Assembly (NCBI GenBank): GCA_033964015.1
Contig: CM066925.1
Coordinates: forward strand, 8,664,204-8,728,203
Length of the DNA: 64,000 nt
Source of the DNA: Scolanthus callimorphus
Taxonomy: Eukaryota; Cnidaria; Anthozoa; Actiniaria; Edwardsiidae
Reading direction: 5' to 3'
Position numbers and translations under genes: made by a program. Below are positions 10,585 through 20,929 of this stretch, piece by piece. The first letter of the stretch is position 1. Each line of letters starts with the position of its first letter. The notes below the pieces were generated by a model that was not told the DNA's origin, did not search any database, and saw only the letters and a list, made by a program, of their open reading frames with translations.

Positions 10585-11690
10585 ACTGTGAAGGCGTTCT
10601 ATTTGACTATTAATTTGTTGATCTATTTAGGTGTAAGTTGTTAATATAATGCATTTAAAGTTGATGTTGTTGTGTACTGAATCTAAAAAGATGTAATGTG
10701 AACATGATCTTAAATATGCAGGCAACTTATTAAAAGGATTAAACTTTGCGCTAAGGATTTCTTAATTTCTGGTTGAGTCATGTTCTTTATCTTGAGCAGA
10801 GTTGACAACACTTTGTAGCAGGAAGAGGTCACTTGATTGATGTGGTGGGTTCATTTGAGATCTTCACTTAACCAGGTGTGTAACAGCTTGAACTTATACT
10901 CTAACTAAGAATTGGTGCTTTAGCATACCCTACAAAATTGTATGTGTCACGAGCGTAGTGCATGTGTAATAAAATGATACTGTATGTGTCACGGGCGTTG
11001 TGCATGTATTTAGTCTCCAATACTAGCGGATTCCTTTTTGCATTTTTATGTGTGTGTGTTTCAGCCGTTGCTGCCTTTCAATCCTCCAAACATTCGTGCG
11101 ATGTATCCAAACAGTACCAATTCCCACAATACTGCGAATCACACCCCTTTAACCTTAGATTAGAGTTCATTTTATACTTAATGATTCTAGCTACTCTAAG
11201 AGCTCTGCTCCTTTTTTCTTTGAGAGACTTTTTTCAGCTCACGTCGAAGCTGTAGGCCACTGTAAAATTTCTAAATTCATGCTGAGAAGGTAAATCGTAT
11301 TGATTATCAGGTAGACTCGGCTCATGTTGACTCAACTCAGGTTGACTCCAGTCAGGTGCCTGTTCTGCTTGGCAATCTAAATCATGTTTTTTTGGTGTTT
11401 TTTTTTTTTTGGGGGGGGGGGGGGGGGGGTTCTCATTTCACGTTCCCAGTATTCTACTTTCTTTTTACTGTAATTCCTTGGGCCATGCGTCCTTTCTCTT
11501 AGCATCCACTCCCTTGATTCTTGCTTCATCACATCTCCTATAGCATCCCATTTGTTGGACTTTCGTAAAACAATAGACCTTGCAAAGTCATTGGTTCTTT
11601 CAACTCCTTCACCAGTGAAAATTTTGATGGATTTGTGTAATTGCAAGAACCAAGGCATGTGATTTACCAAAATATGCATGTATGGGGTAA
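10585..11690. other. No gene seen; long G run at 11411-11430
   Basis: The stretch has a GTATGTGTCACGRGCGTTGTGC direct repeat (10940-10965 and 10981-11006) and a T-run/G-run at 11398-11430, a place where sequence length is unreliable. No supported coding frame was found. Confidence 0.5.
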
Positions 11691-12044
11691 CTTAACTCCT
11701 GCCTGCTTTGGCTTTTCCTGTTCCTGTCGTAAAGAAGAAAAGGATATTTCCATTGTCAGTAAACGGTGGCATTCTCGTCACATGCACAGATTCCGCAAAT
11801 GCGTTTACTAATTTTGTTCACTCGGAAGCGGTGATTCTTATACAGGAATGGTTCATCCTTCTTAAACCCAAAAACATTATGAAAAAAACAGATCATGTAG
11901 TGACATTTTTTACTGCATGTCGTGGAGGAACAGCAGACCGAATTGCTTTTCAGAATAACCGTTTCTAGACACCCCTTAGTTTCTATATTCGAGAACATTT
12001 ATTGTTATATTTGTAACGTTATTTTCAAATATCTTAGCTATTGT

Positions 12045-12440
12045 TTAAGAAACCGTTTTTGCGACTTCAAGCTCGTTTCTTTTTTGCATCGTATTCTTGT
12101 TGTCTGTTCTGTCGGTGTCTCTAGTGTTAACCCGGACATCACCCTGGGGCTTCTCGTAGTCAGTCAGAGTATCCATGTGATGTGTCCACAGATCTGCGTT
12201 TTCTGCAATTAACTGGACAGCATCAGAACAATTTGCTGTGTTCTTCTCGAGGGTCATTTCTTGCTTTTGACTTCTGTCGAATGCTCTTGGTCCTTCGCCA
12301 GTGGTTTCAATGCTGCAGAGCATTCTGTAATCACAACGTCCAATAACCGTTTGACACTTGGTGTTCACTACCTCGGCAGAAGACGCAGAGGTTGTCGAAT
12401 AAGACAACATGCCTGCCAGTGCGCCCTGCGCCTCCACCAT
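12045..12440 (-). pseudogene. Minus-strand frame conserved between duplicated blocks
   Basis: A 131-codon frame (SIETTGEGPRAFDRSQKQEM in its middle) has a counterpart at 18640-18972 with the same reading frame and many matching residues. It lies downstream of the USP-like Cys box on the same strand and could be part of the same ancestral gene. I recognise no domain. Frameshifts separate it from the Cys box, so it is treated as a relic. Confidence 0.4.
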
Positions 12441-12646
12441 CGCATTTTAAAGTTGGCCATTTTATTTGGATTCGATGAATGCTTTTCAGTGAGAAGGTTT
12501 AATGATTGCGATTCTAGGTCAACTTGAATCGATGTTGGCGCAATTGCTGCGTCATTCATCTCATCGAAAAACGTCTGAGCGGCGAAGACTTTGCAAAATT
12601 GCATTTGCAAAGCAACTATTGCCTGTATTCTTCAAAACACAGATGT
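12368..12646 (-). pseudogene. Ubiquitin-specific protease-like Cys-box fragment, copy A
   Basis: On the minus strand from about 12646 the frame reads CVLKNTGNSCFANAILQSL, which fits the USP (peptidase C19) cysteine box G-L-x-N-x-G-N-x-C-[FY]-x-N-x-x-L-Q-x-L with the catalytic Cys present. The leading G is V here. One base later the frame shifts (near 12572) and continues DEMNDAAIAP. USPs remove ubiquitin from proteins; only the N-terminal box is seen, no His box, so this is a fragment. The same box occurs in the duplicate at 19.1 kb. Confidence 0.55.
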
Positions 12647-12989
12647 TCAGCATGATATTACACCAAAGGGACGAGGGTCACGATGTCATGAGAAAACCGA
12701 ATTTAATAATTGTTTTATTATACATTTGACAAATTGATACGATGCAGAATGACTTTACTCAAAATGGCTTTGTTAAAATTCAAAATGCAGACACGAACGA
12801 GGGGCGTGGGAGTGACCCGACCTTGAACGGGCCGACAATAACTTGTTGGCTTTATTTTTTGGATCAGGATACAGCCACGTCTCTTCATAAGGCCAGCGCG
12901 ATAACGTAGAGCTCCAGTGAATGGCTGTGATGAATTTCCGTGAAAATCTTCTTGGAAATGTCAGGAAGCAGTTGTGTCATGTGTGCTAC

Positions 12990-14095
12990 TGTCGTCTTCC
13001 ATCTAGGAAAGATCATGCAAAATTGCACGTGCTGCAAGGGAGATCACGGAATCACTTCATCGAGAACTGTCGTTTTTCAACACCTCACGGCCAACCCCAT
13101 ATTTGGAATCATTTAGCTTATACGAAGACATATTTTTCTTATTATTAAAACTATTTAAAAAGTTATATACTTTTTTTATCTTAGATCTTATAAAACATTT
13201 TTTTTATGTACCTTCTTGTTTTAATTTTTTATACCCTTTATCTTAGATCATATGTAATTTAACAGTAATTATTATTTTCCCTTATTACATTCTTTTTATG
13301 CTGGAGCACGCGGTGACATTAAGCGATAAGTTAGGAATGCATATGCGACGCTACAGCTTTTACGCAGCGAGGAGTACGTAATACACTAGGCCTAGTTGGA
13401 ATTTTTTGGCCACAAAGGTGACATTTAATATTCAATGAATAAGATTTGTTTACAAATAATAATGCGTACCAAACATTGTCTTACAAGCAAAGCGTTGGTG
13501 GGGGCAATTAGGCCACCAGCCACACCATGTGGCGAACCCCACTTATTACATTCTTTTTATCTATTCCTTTGATCCCATTTATATCTTCTTTTATCTCAAA
13601 CTGTATCCCATGTAAGAGCACTGGGGACACATAATGCGCTAAACTATTATTATTATTTATTAGTGCCAACATGCATCTATCCGTATTGATAAATGTGTTG
13701 TCGTTTTTTTTTTATTTGGCTATCAATTTGTATAATGACATTTGTGTTGAAATTATGTCAACTATGGCAGTATACCATGTCAAATTATTGAAAAGTATCG
13801 CAGTATACTATGTACAATTATAAATACATATGTGTTGGAATCGTGTGGCACTACACTATGTACAATCATAAAGACATCTGTGTTGGGAAAATATACAGAG
13901 ACACTTGTTGCATTATCCAAAATTGTGGTATTATACTTTGTAAAAATTCAATATAGCGACATGTGTGGCACCACTACACAACAACTGGTATTATAATATG
14001 TGAAATTTTAATGATTTTTTTTATTATTCCATGTAAAACTCTTATGGTAGTATGTTATGTAAATTGTATGTAAAATTCTAATGGTAATATACTAT
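12990..14095. other. AT-rich spacer with a retroposon-like insertion
   Basis: Apart from the insertion at 13281-13560 and a short block (13757-13850) that also follows copy B (19787-19873), nothing is recognised. Repeated GTATTATACTTTGT/GTAGTATGTTATGT phrases at 13750-14100 form a loose AT-rich repeat. Confidence 0.5.
13281..13560 (-). mobile_element. SINE-like insertion with 19-bp target-site duplication
   Basis: A perfect 19-base direct repeat, CTTATTACATTCTTTTTAT, stands at 13281-13299 and 13542-13560 around 242 bases of different composition. Long, AT-rich target duplications are typical of LINE-machinery retroposition. On the minus strand the insert begins TGGGGTTCGCCACATGGTG and contains TGGCTGGTGG, which could be an A-box-like element; no A tail is evident. 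Confidence 0.65.
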
Positions 14096-14102
14096 ATAAG
14101 AA

Positions 14103-14235
14103 CTCATCCTCCTTAAACTCAAAGCCATTATGAAATAGCCAGATCATGTAGTGACACTTTTTTTACTGCATGCCGAGGAGGAACAGCAGACCGAATTGCT
14201 TTTCAGAATAACCGTTTCTAGACACCCCTTAGTGT
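14103..14235 (-). repeat. Fragment C of the duplicated block
   Basis: From CATCCTCCTTAAACTCAAAG to GTTTCTAGACACCCCTTAGT this stretch matches 11847-11979 of copy A more closely than the copy B equivalent, so a third partial copy exists. Confidence 0.8.
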
Positions 14236-14239
14236 CAAG

Positions 14240-15215
14240 TACGTTAGTGTCAAAAACGTTAAGGAAATCATTTGAAACATTTTCGTCACAAAGTGACGTG
14301 TTATTTTCTGCTACTTTTAAATTGTTGTTTCGCTTTTGACGCTCCAGCTGTTTTGCTATTAGTCTTATCACATCCCTAAGTTTACAACTGCAGTAATAAT
14401 AGAAATAATAATATTAATGGTATGGTAACGGTAATTGGTAACGGTAATTGGTAACGGTAATTGGTAACGGTAATAATATTGATAAATGAATTTGGAACAT
14501 TTCCAAATGAATGTTCGTTTTATTTGACGAAAAGGTAATACATCGGCACCATCAGATACATCAGTGGAGGATGTACTAGTATCCTTCAATTCCTTTCACA
14601 ATTGCGTTCTTCTCATTTCTCAAGCCCTTATTTTGTCTCTTCAGCTCGCGGATTTCCTTGAGGTGTTCTTTCTGGGTATCAAATAAGATCTGGTGATGGC
14701 ATTGTCATGGGCTTTCTGGTGCTGGACTTGCTCGAATGCGAGCTCTTGGCTGTTGTAATTGATTGCGAATGTTTCGTAGTACACTCTAGTGTTTGTGGTT
14801 TTGGGAACTGACCGCATTCCTCAGAGGCATTTTTCATAATTTTTTTGAGGGGGGCTTGTGTTTTTCATAATATTTTTTTAGGGGGGCTTGTACCTTGATC
14901 TCTGCGGCTCCAGTATTTAAATCCGAGCTCACTGTGATCTGCTTTCCTCTCTTTTCTGTCTCCATCTTCACTTTTTCTATTTTTCAGAAGGCTGACAACT
15001 GAAGGCCCCTGGTTGAGTCCTTGGTTTATCGTCACCGTTGTTATTAATGAGAGCAAACCTGCTTCTCAGTTTTCTTCCTTCAGTTCATGTTTTGAAATAG
15101 TTAAATTAGAGTGATTACAATAACCAACTACATAGTCGAGGAAAAACACAACATTATGCATGCATAAAACCAGGATTCTCTATCTGAGCCGGGATATCAA
15201 ACGGGAAACTAAAAC
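14240..15215. other. No gene seen; GGTAACGGTAATT tandem at 14418-14470
   Basis: A short tandem (TAATTGGTAACGG, about four copies) is present, followed by diverged AT-rich sequence. The 63-codon minus frame at 14865-15056 has no recognisable features. Confidence 0.45.
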
Positions 15216-15218
15216 AAA

Positions 15219-15782
15219 ACCGGTCTTGAGCTCCTTGGCTAACTTAAGAAGAACAATCTCTGGCTGGTCTACTGCTTATTTTAAGTTCGGGGGTTCGGCG
15301 CGTGAGCGCTTGCCCGTAAATTGTATAGAAAAACCCTGAGAAAAACCCTGAACGAGATGGTTGCATAGGTGACGTAATCACGCAGCAGAGAGTTTAGATG
15401 GTCCGCATTTTTAGATGGTCACTACCCGAGGAGCCGAGGAGTTGGAATTGTTTCTAGGCTGCGAGCTAGTGGGAGGTTTTTTCCCACCGTTGAAGCATCG
15501 TACCGGTCTTGAGCTCCTTGGCTAACTTAAGAAGAACAATCTCTGGCTGGTCTACTGCCGATTTTAAGTTCGGGGGTTCGGCGCGTGAGCGCTTGCCCGT
15601 AAATTGTATAGAAAAACCCTGAGAAAAACCCTGAACGAGATGGTTGCATAGGTGACGAGGATAATCACGCAGCAGAGAGTTAAGATGGTCCGCATTTTTA
15701 GATGGTCACTACCCGAGGAGTTGGAATTGTTTCTAGGCTGCGAGCTAGTGGGAGGTTTTTGCCCACCGTTGAAGCATCGTAC
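15219..15782. repeat. Tandem duplication, 283-bp period
   Basis: ACCGGTCTTGAGCTCCTTGG starts at 15219 and again at 15502, and the copies stay aligned to the GTTGAAGCATCGTAC end of each. The second copy runs into the gag-like ORF. Copy 1 has an extra GAGCCGAG and copy 2 an extra ACGAGGAT-like insertion. Confidence 0.9.
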
Positions 15783-16178
15783 TGATGGGTGTTCTTCCCC
15801 ACACTTAAGGCATTTATGTTTATAGCCACAGTTGCCACTACAGGCTCGCCCTGAGTGAAAATTCCAACATGTTCCAGGTGGAAAACTAAGCTGTGAGCGT
15901 GGACTGCATGCTCTAGCTGCGGTGGAGCGGTAAGTGTTTCCGAATTTGGCCCGAACAGTAATGACTCGTAGCCACAGTTCCCAATGTGGGGCAACCCAGG
16001 GGAATTTAGCGGGAGATCTATGACGGAGACGAAGACGATATTGTTCGTCGTAATATAACCAATCCCCCATCTTTGATGAACTGTCCCGCACGATTTCGCA
16101 ATATTTCATGAGCTTGGCGGTGTTCTGAGGAAATTGACCGAGTATATAGAAACAAACGTATTGAAGGCTGTTAACCAC
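15564..16178 (-). pseudogene. Gag-like ORF of a DIRS/Ngaro-type retroelement
   Basis: The frame encodes GDWLYYDEQYRLRL followed by WELWLRVITV, then CWNFHSGRACSGNCGYKHKC, a cysteine/histidine cluster, and CLKCGEEHPSVRC. This order (a D-x-x-F/Y-R module, W-x-L-W-L-R, then a CCCH-type zinc motif) is what I remember for ORF1 products of tyrosine-recombinase retrotransposons in cnidarians. The same element seems to continue at 16670-17960. The N-terminal part before GDWLYY is not gag-like and may be read-through; a second overlapping frame (15698-15994) hints at a frameshift. The product would bind nucleic acid in element particles. Confidence 0.5.
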
Positions 16179-16679
16179 TGGTTAACATGCGTGAATGATT
16201 TTCCTTTTTCATTCTTTTTTTCTAGTAGCCAAATTATAGTTAGAATACCCGGTCTCATGACTATTATCGTTCACATGCTTGCCGCACTAACATAAAAAAA
16301 ATCACTATTCTTTTTCAAGACCCAAATATTTGGAACTCTTTACCTCGGTCTGTTGTTTCTATTCATAATGTTTTCTTTTTTACCTGGTGGTCGAAAGGAT
16401 TCGAAGGTTAGCATTGCGTTATTTGTGTGGTTTGCATCAAAAGATAAGGAATAACGCTAGGGGGCTGGCGAGATCGTGATTGTGATTGTGAACATCTACA
16501 TATAAAGGAACTCGCGCCAAAATTCGGTCCGGGGTTCCTATGTACCCATACTTGATCGTACCTTTTCTGCCACCCTGCCCCCAAATTTCCATGGCGATAC
16601 TAGCAAAAGTGAGTTGAGTTCCCTAAAATGCTTCTTCCCTAACGGTACCTGAAATTATACTGTCAGTGTGAGCTTGGAT

Positions 16680-16936
16680 GGCAGCGTCCACTGGCACAGG
16701 AGTTGTTCTGTTATCGCAGGATCCACCGGGCTGTCCTCACGAACGGCGTCCTGAACTGCCGATTTTAGTGCCACTGCCAGAGTCGCAGTTAATGCCTGTA
16801 CGTCGATTGTCACTGTCCCCGCACCGCTAGGAGCTGGAGCGCTGGGCAGAGGACCTGGATTGGAAGGGACGGAGCGTCATGGACGTTTAGAGGTGGAACT
16901 TGTTGTAGAAGTGGAAACTCGCTTGTTGGAAGGCAT
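16680..16936 (-). pseudogene. N-terminal gag-like piece with in-frame stop
   Basis: From ATG at 16936 the frame reads MPSNKRVSTSTTSSTSKRP, then a TGA (16877-16879), then RSVPSNPGPLPSAPAPSGAG and a helix-like ALTATLAVALKSAVQDAV. A Ser/Thr/Lys-rich start followed by a short hydrophobic helix resembles the start of DIRS-type gag proteins. It lies between the SGNH-like and zinc-motif pieces on the same strand. Confidence 0.4.
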
Positions 16937-16943
16937 GATCGCT

Positions 16944-17960
16944 TTAAATCACAAGTATATAACTATTGATTAAATTGTCGTCCAGACTAAATGTCATGTG
17001 TAGTATAAGAGCAAAGTACGGCAAAGTGGGGAGGGGCAGTGAATGGAGAAAGTATAAGAGCCATGTTCCCCAAAAGGCACAAACAGAAAACCAAGCGTAG
17101 TTGGCACTTTGTAAAACGGTCTGATGTAGGGTTGTACGCAGTGGTTGGCAAAATAAGTCCTGAGGCAAAATAGTGACAGGGCTGGTGAAAGTTAGGTAGC
17201 TTGTGGAAGATTGAAGGCACGAGAGCACTGCCCCTCGTAAACTGTGGTAAAATCGAGCCAAACCCAGAGAATTCAGATGAATACCATCCCGTCTAAGAAT
17301 ATTCCACTCTGGGCTCCAAAATTCCCTTTGTTTCCAAAACCGGGCAAAGGGTAACGGCTCCAACATCTGCCGAGAGAGGTGAGTTAAAAGAACCGCATTA
17401 GCATTAAAATCGTGGTTTGCGGGTGAGCGCCGTAGAGTTTGGCAAATGCAGATCAAATCGACATCAAATTGTTGATGCAGAAGGCACACAAAGTCCTGGA
17501 TTTTTGCGGCCACAATGATAGGGGCATCATTGGCCAAATCGATAGTTCCTATTTGAACGATTACGATTTCGGGTCCAAAGTTCCGGATAACGTTCAGGTC
17601 GAAACAGCGAAGCGTATCAACGGTTTGGCCGCCGACCCCGTGCTATTTAACTAGGATAGCAGGGCGGCGAATGCCAAAATTGGGAGTGAAATCCTCCCTG
17701 GTCGCCTCAATGAACTCTCTGAGGCCGCTCGCTGATAAATGAGTGACCCAAAACGAGAACCCGAGTATGCGCCATGAATTAGAAATAAAGCGTCACTTGC
17801 CTGTAAAAACTTGGTTTGTCCATAAGGAATGCAGGAGTCTCTGGGTTTGGACCAAAGACTGGCCAGAGGGAGTTGGCTCCTGGCTTTAAGCAGTGATAGA
17901 GCACGTGACAAGCTGGTGTTAAACAAGCCCGCCGCCAGCCGGTCTGAAATTTGGTTTATG
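16944..17960 (-). pseudogene. SGNH-hydrolase-like ORF of the same retroelement, broken
   Basis: Minus-strand frames give GPEIVIVQIGTIDLANDAP, a hydrophobic strand followed by G-T/N-D-L as in block III of SGNH hydrolases, and at the far end RRDGIHLNSLGLARFYHSL, matching the D-x-x-H-L-x-x-x-G block V. The expected N-terminal block lies at 17650-17790 but in another frame, with a TAG before the GVGG segment, so at least one frameshift and a stop have accumulated. SGNH-like ORFs are known from Ngaro/DIRS-type elements. Confidence 0.5.
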
Positions 17961-18639
17961 ATAACAAAGATAATGGAACTAAACCTATCGTTTTAAAAAT
18001 ACAGAAAGTGAGATAAAATATTTAATAATAATTAACAAATTTTTGAAAAGTTATTGAAAAAGAAAATGGAAAAAAAGAAAAGAAAAAAAAAAAAAGAAAG
18101 AATTGGTAAAATTTAGATAGATTATAAAGAGACAAAATACGAGGAATCCCCGCGGAAAGGAGAGGTTATGAGCACTAGTAATCGTGGCTGCATGAGTGTC
18201 ATTTTGTGATTTGACCTTACCCTTACTCCTACCTGCTTTGGCTTTTCCTGTACTTGTCGTAAAGGAGGAAAGAATATTTCTGTTCAAACTCTCACTTGCA
18301 CATTGTGTACGTTCTATGTATTGTTCTAGAACTGGCATAGTACCCATTGTCAGAAAATGGTGGCATTTTCGTCACGTGCACAGATTCAGCAAATGCGTTC
18401 ACTAATTTTGTCCACTCGGAAGCGGTGATTTTTATACAGGAATGGTTCATCCTTTTTAAACCCGAAAACATTATGAAAAAGCCAGATCATGTAGTGACAT
18501 TTTTTTACTGCATGTCGACGAGGAACAGCGGACGGAATTACTTTTCATAATAACCGTTTCTAGACACCACGCATTTTTTATATTCGAGAATATTGATTGT
18601 TTTATGTGTAACGTTATTTTCAAATATCTTAGCTGTTGT

Positions 18640-18972
18640 TTAAGAAGCTGTTTTTGCGACTTCAAGGTCGTTTCTTTTTTGCATCGTATTCTTGCTGTCT
18701 GTTCTGTGGGTGTCTCTAGTGTTAACCCGGAAACCACCCTGGGGCTTCTCGTAGTCAGTCAGAAAATCCGTGTGGTCTGTCCACTGATCTGCGTTTTCTG
18801 CAATTAACTGGACAGCATCAGAACAAGTTGCTGTGTTCTTCTCGAGGGTCATTTGTTCCTTTTGACCTCTGTCGAATGCTGTTGGTCCTTCGCCAATGGT
18901 TTCAATGCTGCAGATCATTCTGCAATCACAACATCCAATAAGAGTTTGGCACTTAACAGCCTTGGTGTTCAC
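18640..18972 (-). pseudogene. Counterpart of the 12045-12440 frame
   Basis: A 110-codon frame, with CSIETIGEGPTAFDRGQKEQ in the middle, is alignable with the copy A peptide over about 100 residues. Retention of the frame in both copies argues the block once encoded a protein on this strand. Confidence 0.4.
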
Positions 18973-19049
18973 TATGTCGGCAGAATACGCAGAGCTTGTC
19001 GAATAAAACAGACTTCATGCCTGCCAGTGCGCCCGGTGCCTCCAGCATC

Positions 19050-19132
19050 GCATTTTTCTTAGCATTGCAAAATTGCATTTGCAAAGCAACTATTGCCTGT
19101 ATTCTTCAAACCACAGATATTCGGCATATTCG
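19050..19132 (-). pseudogene. USP-like Cys-box fragment, copy B
   Basis: On the minus strand this copy reads CGLKNTGNSCFANAILQC then TAA. The GLKNTGNSC box is complete here, including the leading G that copy A lost, but the frame closes at once. Each copy therefore keeps a different part of the ancestral USP exon. Confidence 0.6.
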
Positions 19133-19598
19133 GCACCAAAGGGACGAGGATTTGCTAACTCACGATGTCATGCAAAAACCGAATTCAGCTGCTGTTTTAT
19201 TATACATTTGAGAAATTGATACGATGCCAAATGTCTTTACTCAAAATGGCTTTGTTCAAAATTCAAAATGCCGAGACGAACGAGGGGCTTGGGAACGAAC
19301 CGACCTTGAACGGGCCGACAATAACTTGTTGGCTTCATTTTTGGGATCAGGATACAGTCATTTCTCTTCATAAGGCCAGCGCGGTAAAGTAGACCTTGGA
19401 TGGTTGTGATGGATTTTCGTGAAAGGTCAGGAAGCAGTTGTGTCATGTGAAATTATGAGTTGTAAAATTATTTAGAAAATATCACCTATGTTGTATTGTG
19501 AATGTGCGCATTCTGATTGGTTAAAAAGCGTGTTGGTAAGAGACCTGAGAAACACGATTGTCACGCAACGCTGTCGCGCGTGTGTATGTTATTTTCTA

Positions 19599-19760
19599 AA
19601 AGCAATAAAAATACTTTCTGCGTGCTCTCTGGTTTCTTACAAACACTCGGGGAATGTTGGTCGAACTGATAAAACTTGAAAGACACTCGCCTTCGGCTCC
19701 CAACATCCCCCTCGTGTTTGTAAGAAAGCAGAGAGCACGCGGAAAGAACTTTTATTGCTT
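19599..19760. repeat. Hairpin MITE
   Basis: AAAGCAATAAAAATACTTTC and the following TGCGTGCTCTCTGGTTTCTT are mirrored by AAGAAAGCAGAGAGCACGCG and a TTTTATTGCTT end; the loop is about 40 bases. Confidence 0.8.
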
Positions 19761-19879
19761 AAGTAAACTATGGATGAGTTGTGAAATTATGTAAACTATG
19801 GCAGTATACCATGTCAAATTATTGAAAAGTGTCGCAGTATACTATGTACAATTATAAATACATTTGTGTTTATATATTT

Positions 19880-20075
19880 TGAAGGGATGATCCTCAGACA
19901 ACCAAACTTGGGTGAAAATATTATTATTATTATTAAGGGGGTGCAAGTGCTTAATCACATGGCATGACGCTACAGGGCTGTCTATGTACAATTGTAACCT
20001 TTTTGTTTTCATTAACAGAAAAATATGTAACCAGTAGCTCCACCTTTACCCACTGTCTGTATATTACTCCCAAAC
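19880..20075. other. No gene seen; (TTA)n and a fragment of the AGCTCC element
   Basis: Short ATT repeat near 19920; AAAAATATGTAACCAGTAGCTCC (20018-20043) is a diverged piece of the element found whole at 42.8 and 50.9 kb. Confidence 0.45.
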
Positions 20076-20077
20076 GT

Positions 20078-20296
20078 CTATATGATCGCTGATTTGGTTT
20101 CGTCAATGCGTGGGTGAATGTCCTGGACATAGGATGTAAGGAACCACTTATACATTGGAATAGGGCTGTAGGATGGAGGGTCTGCAAATGTAAGGCGGCT
20201 GATCAGACCAGTCTTTGACGCATTGTTGAAATACTTGCAATCGGTCAAGTACTGAATGGTGCTTGTCAGCCATTTATCATTGTGTTCCTCCACCAA
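20078..20296 (-). pseudogene. Repeat-borne ORF fragment with PMYKWFLTSYVQDIHPRID
   Basis: The 72-codon frame ends PIPMYKWFLTSYVQDIHPRI followed by DETKSAI. A proline run, K-W-[FL]-x-x-x-Y-x-x-D-[IV]-x-x-R-[IL]-[DE]-x-x-K-x-x-I is what I remember from an uncharacterised family copied many times in cnidarian and fish genomes, possibly transposon proteins. Only this part is present. Confidence 0.35.
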
Positions 20297-20409
20297 CTTC
20301 TTTTTTCATTTGAGTTACACTGTTGAGCCTAACACAGGGCTTGAAACAAAGAAACAATCATAGTGGTAATTGTACGCCGTGTTCCAATGTTATAGTTGTT
20401 ATTCATCAA

Positions 20410-20556
20410 AAATCTAGGCGTAAATCAACTAGGAGAACACTAATAAAACTTAAAACACAGTCGTTATTTTACGCCTAAGTCTAAAAACTTAGGCGACAAC
20501 TTTTGGGCAACTTTTAGGCGTATTTACGCTTGTATCGGGCGCAATTTCAAGCCCTG
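20410..20556 (-). mobile_element. MITE with CAGGGCTTGAAATTGCG end, copy 2
   Basis: Reverse complement of the element at 9875-10018, ending CAGGGCTTGAAATTGCG on the minus strand. The pair brackets the 10-20 kb interval in opposite orientation. Confidence 0.75.
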
Positions 20557-20561
20557 TAACA

Positions 20562-20924
20562 TCACAGGCACATCAGTAAGTGAGAATGACAGGAAACTGC
20601 AACGGGTGGCCCACAGTTAGCTGATTGACTACCTGAGAACTCAAACTCATCACCTGTTTGGTAAAAACATAACCATATGATACTTTTATTTATATCGTGC
20701 ATTAAGATTTGTACTGACCACACCTTTTTCTTACAACTCCTGCGTTCCGTGTACTCTGCAGCGAGGTTGTAATAGCAATCCATATCCAGCACCTGGTGAA
20801 TATGTTGTAGAGCACAGCACTGTTCAGCTCCTTGTTGTGACATGTGCCGTGGGGGAAGTGCAGCTTTGCTCGCCACAGTTTTCTTGGCATCCACAGCAAG
20901 AGGGGTCGAGTAAAGAACTGTCAC
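20562..20924 (-). pseudogene. Possible coding fragment, unknown
   Basis: A minus-strand frame contains HIHQVLDMDCYYNLAAEYTE and then RRSCKKK at a possible GTGTGG donor (about 20730). No family is recognised and the composition is only weakly protein-like. It may belong with the fragment at 20078-20296. Confidence 0.2.
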
Positions 20925-20929
20925 GGGAT

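Larger units (their letters stand above)
11695..12985 (-). repeat. Duplicated block, copy A (with USP-like relic)
   Basis: About 1.3 kb matching 18222-19449 collinearly, from CTGCCTGCTTTGGCTTTTCC to CAGGAAGCAGTTGTGTCATG, with many substitutions and indels. The longest frames run on the minus strand in both copies and encode related peptides (for example ATCSDAVQLIAENADQWTDH in copy B and NCSDAVQLIAENADLWTHH in copy A), which suggests an ancestral minus-strand gene. Confidence 0.88.
18222..19449 (-). repeat. Duplicated block, copy B
   Basis: Collinear with 11695-12985. It differs by an extra ~60 bases near 18280-18340 (TATGTATTGTTCTAGAACTG) and lacks about 170 bases between the Cys box and the following frame. 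The block is followed by GTAAACTATGGCAGTATACC at 19791, as copy A is followed by the same phrase at 13757. Confidence 0.88.
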
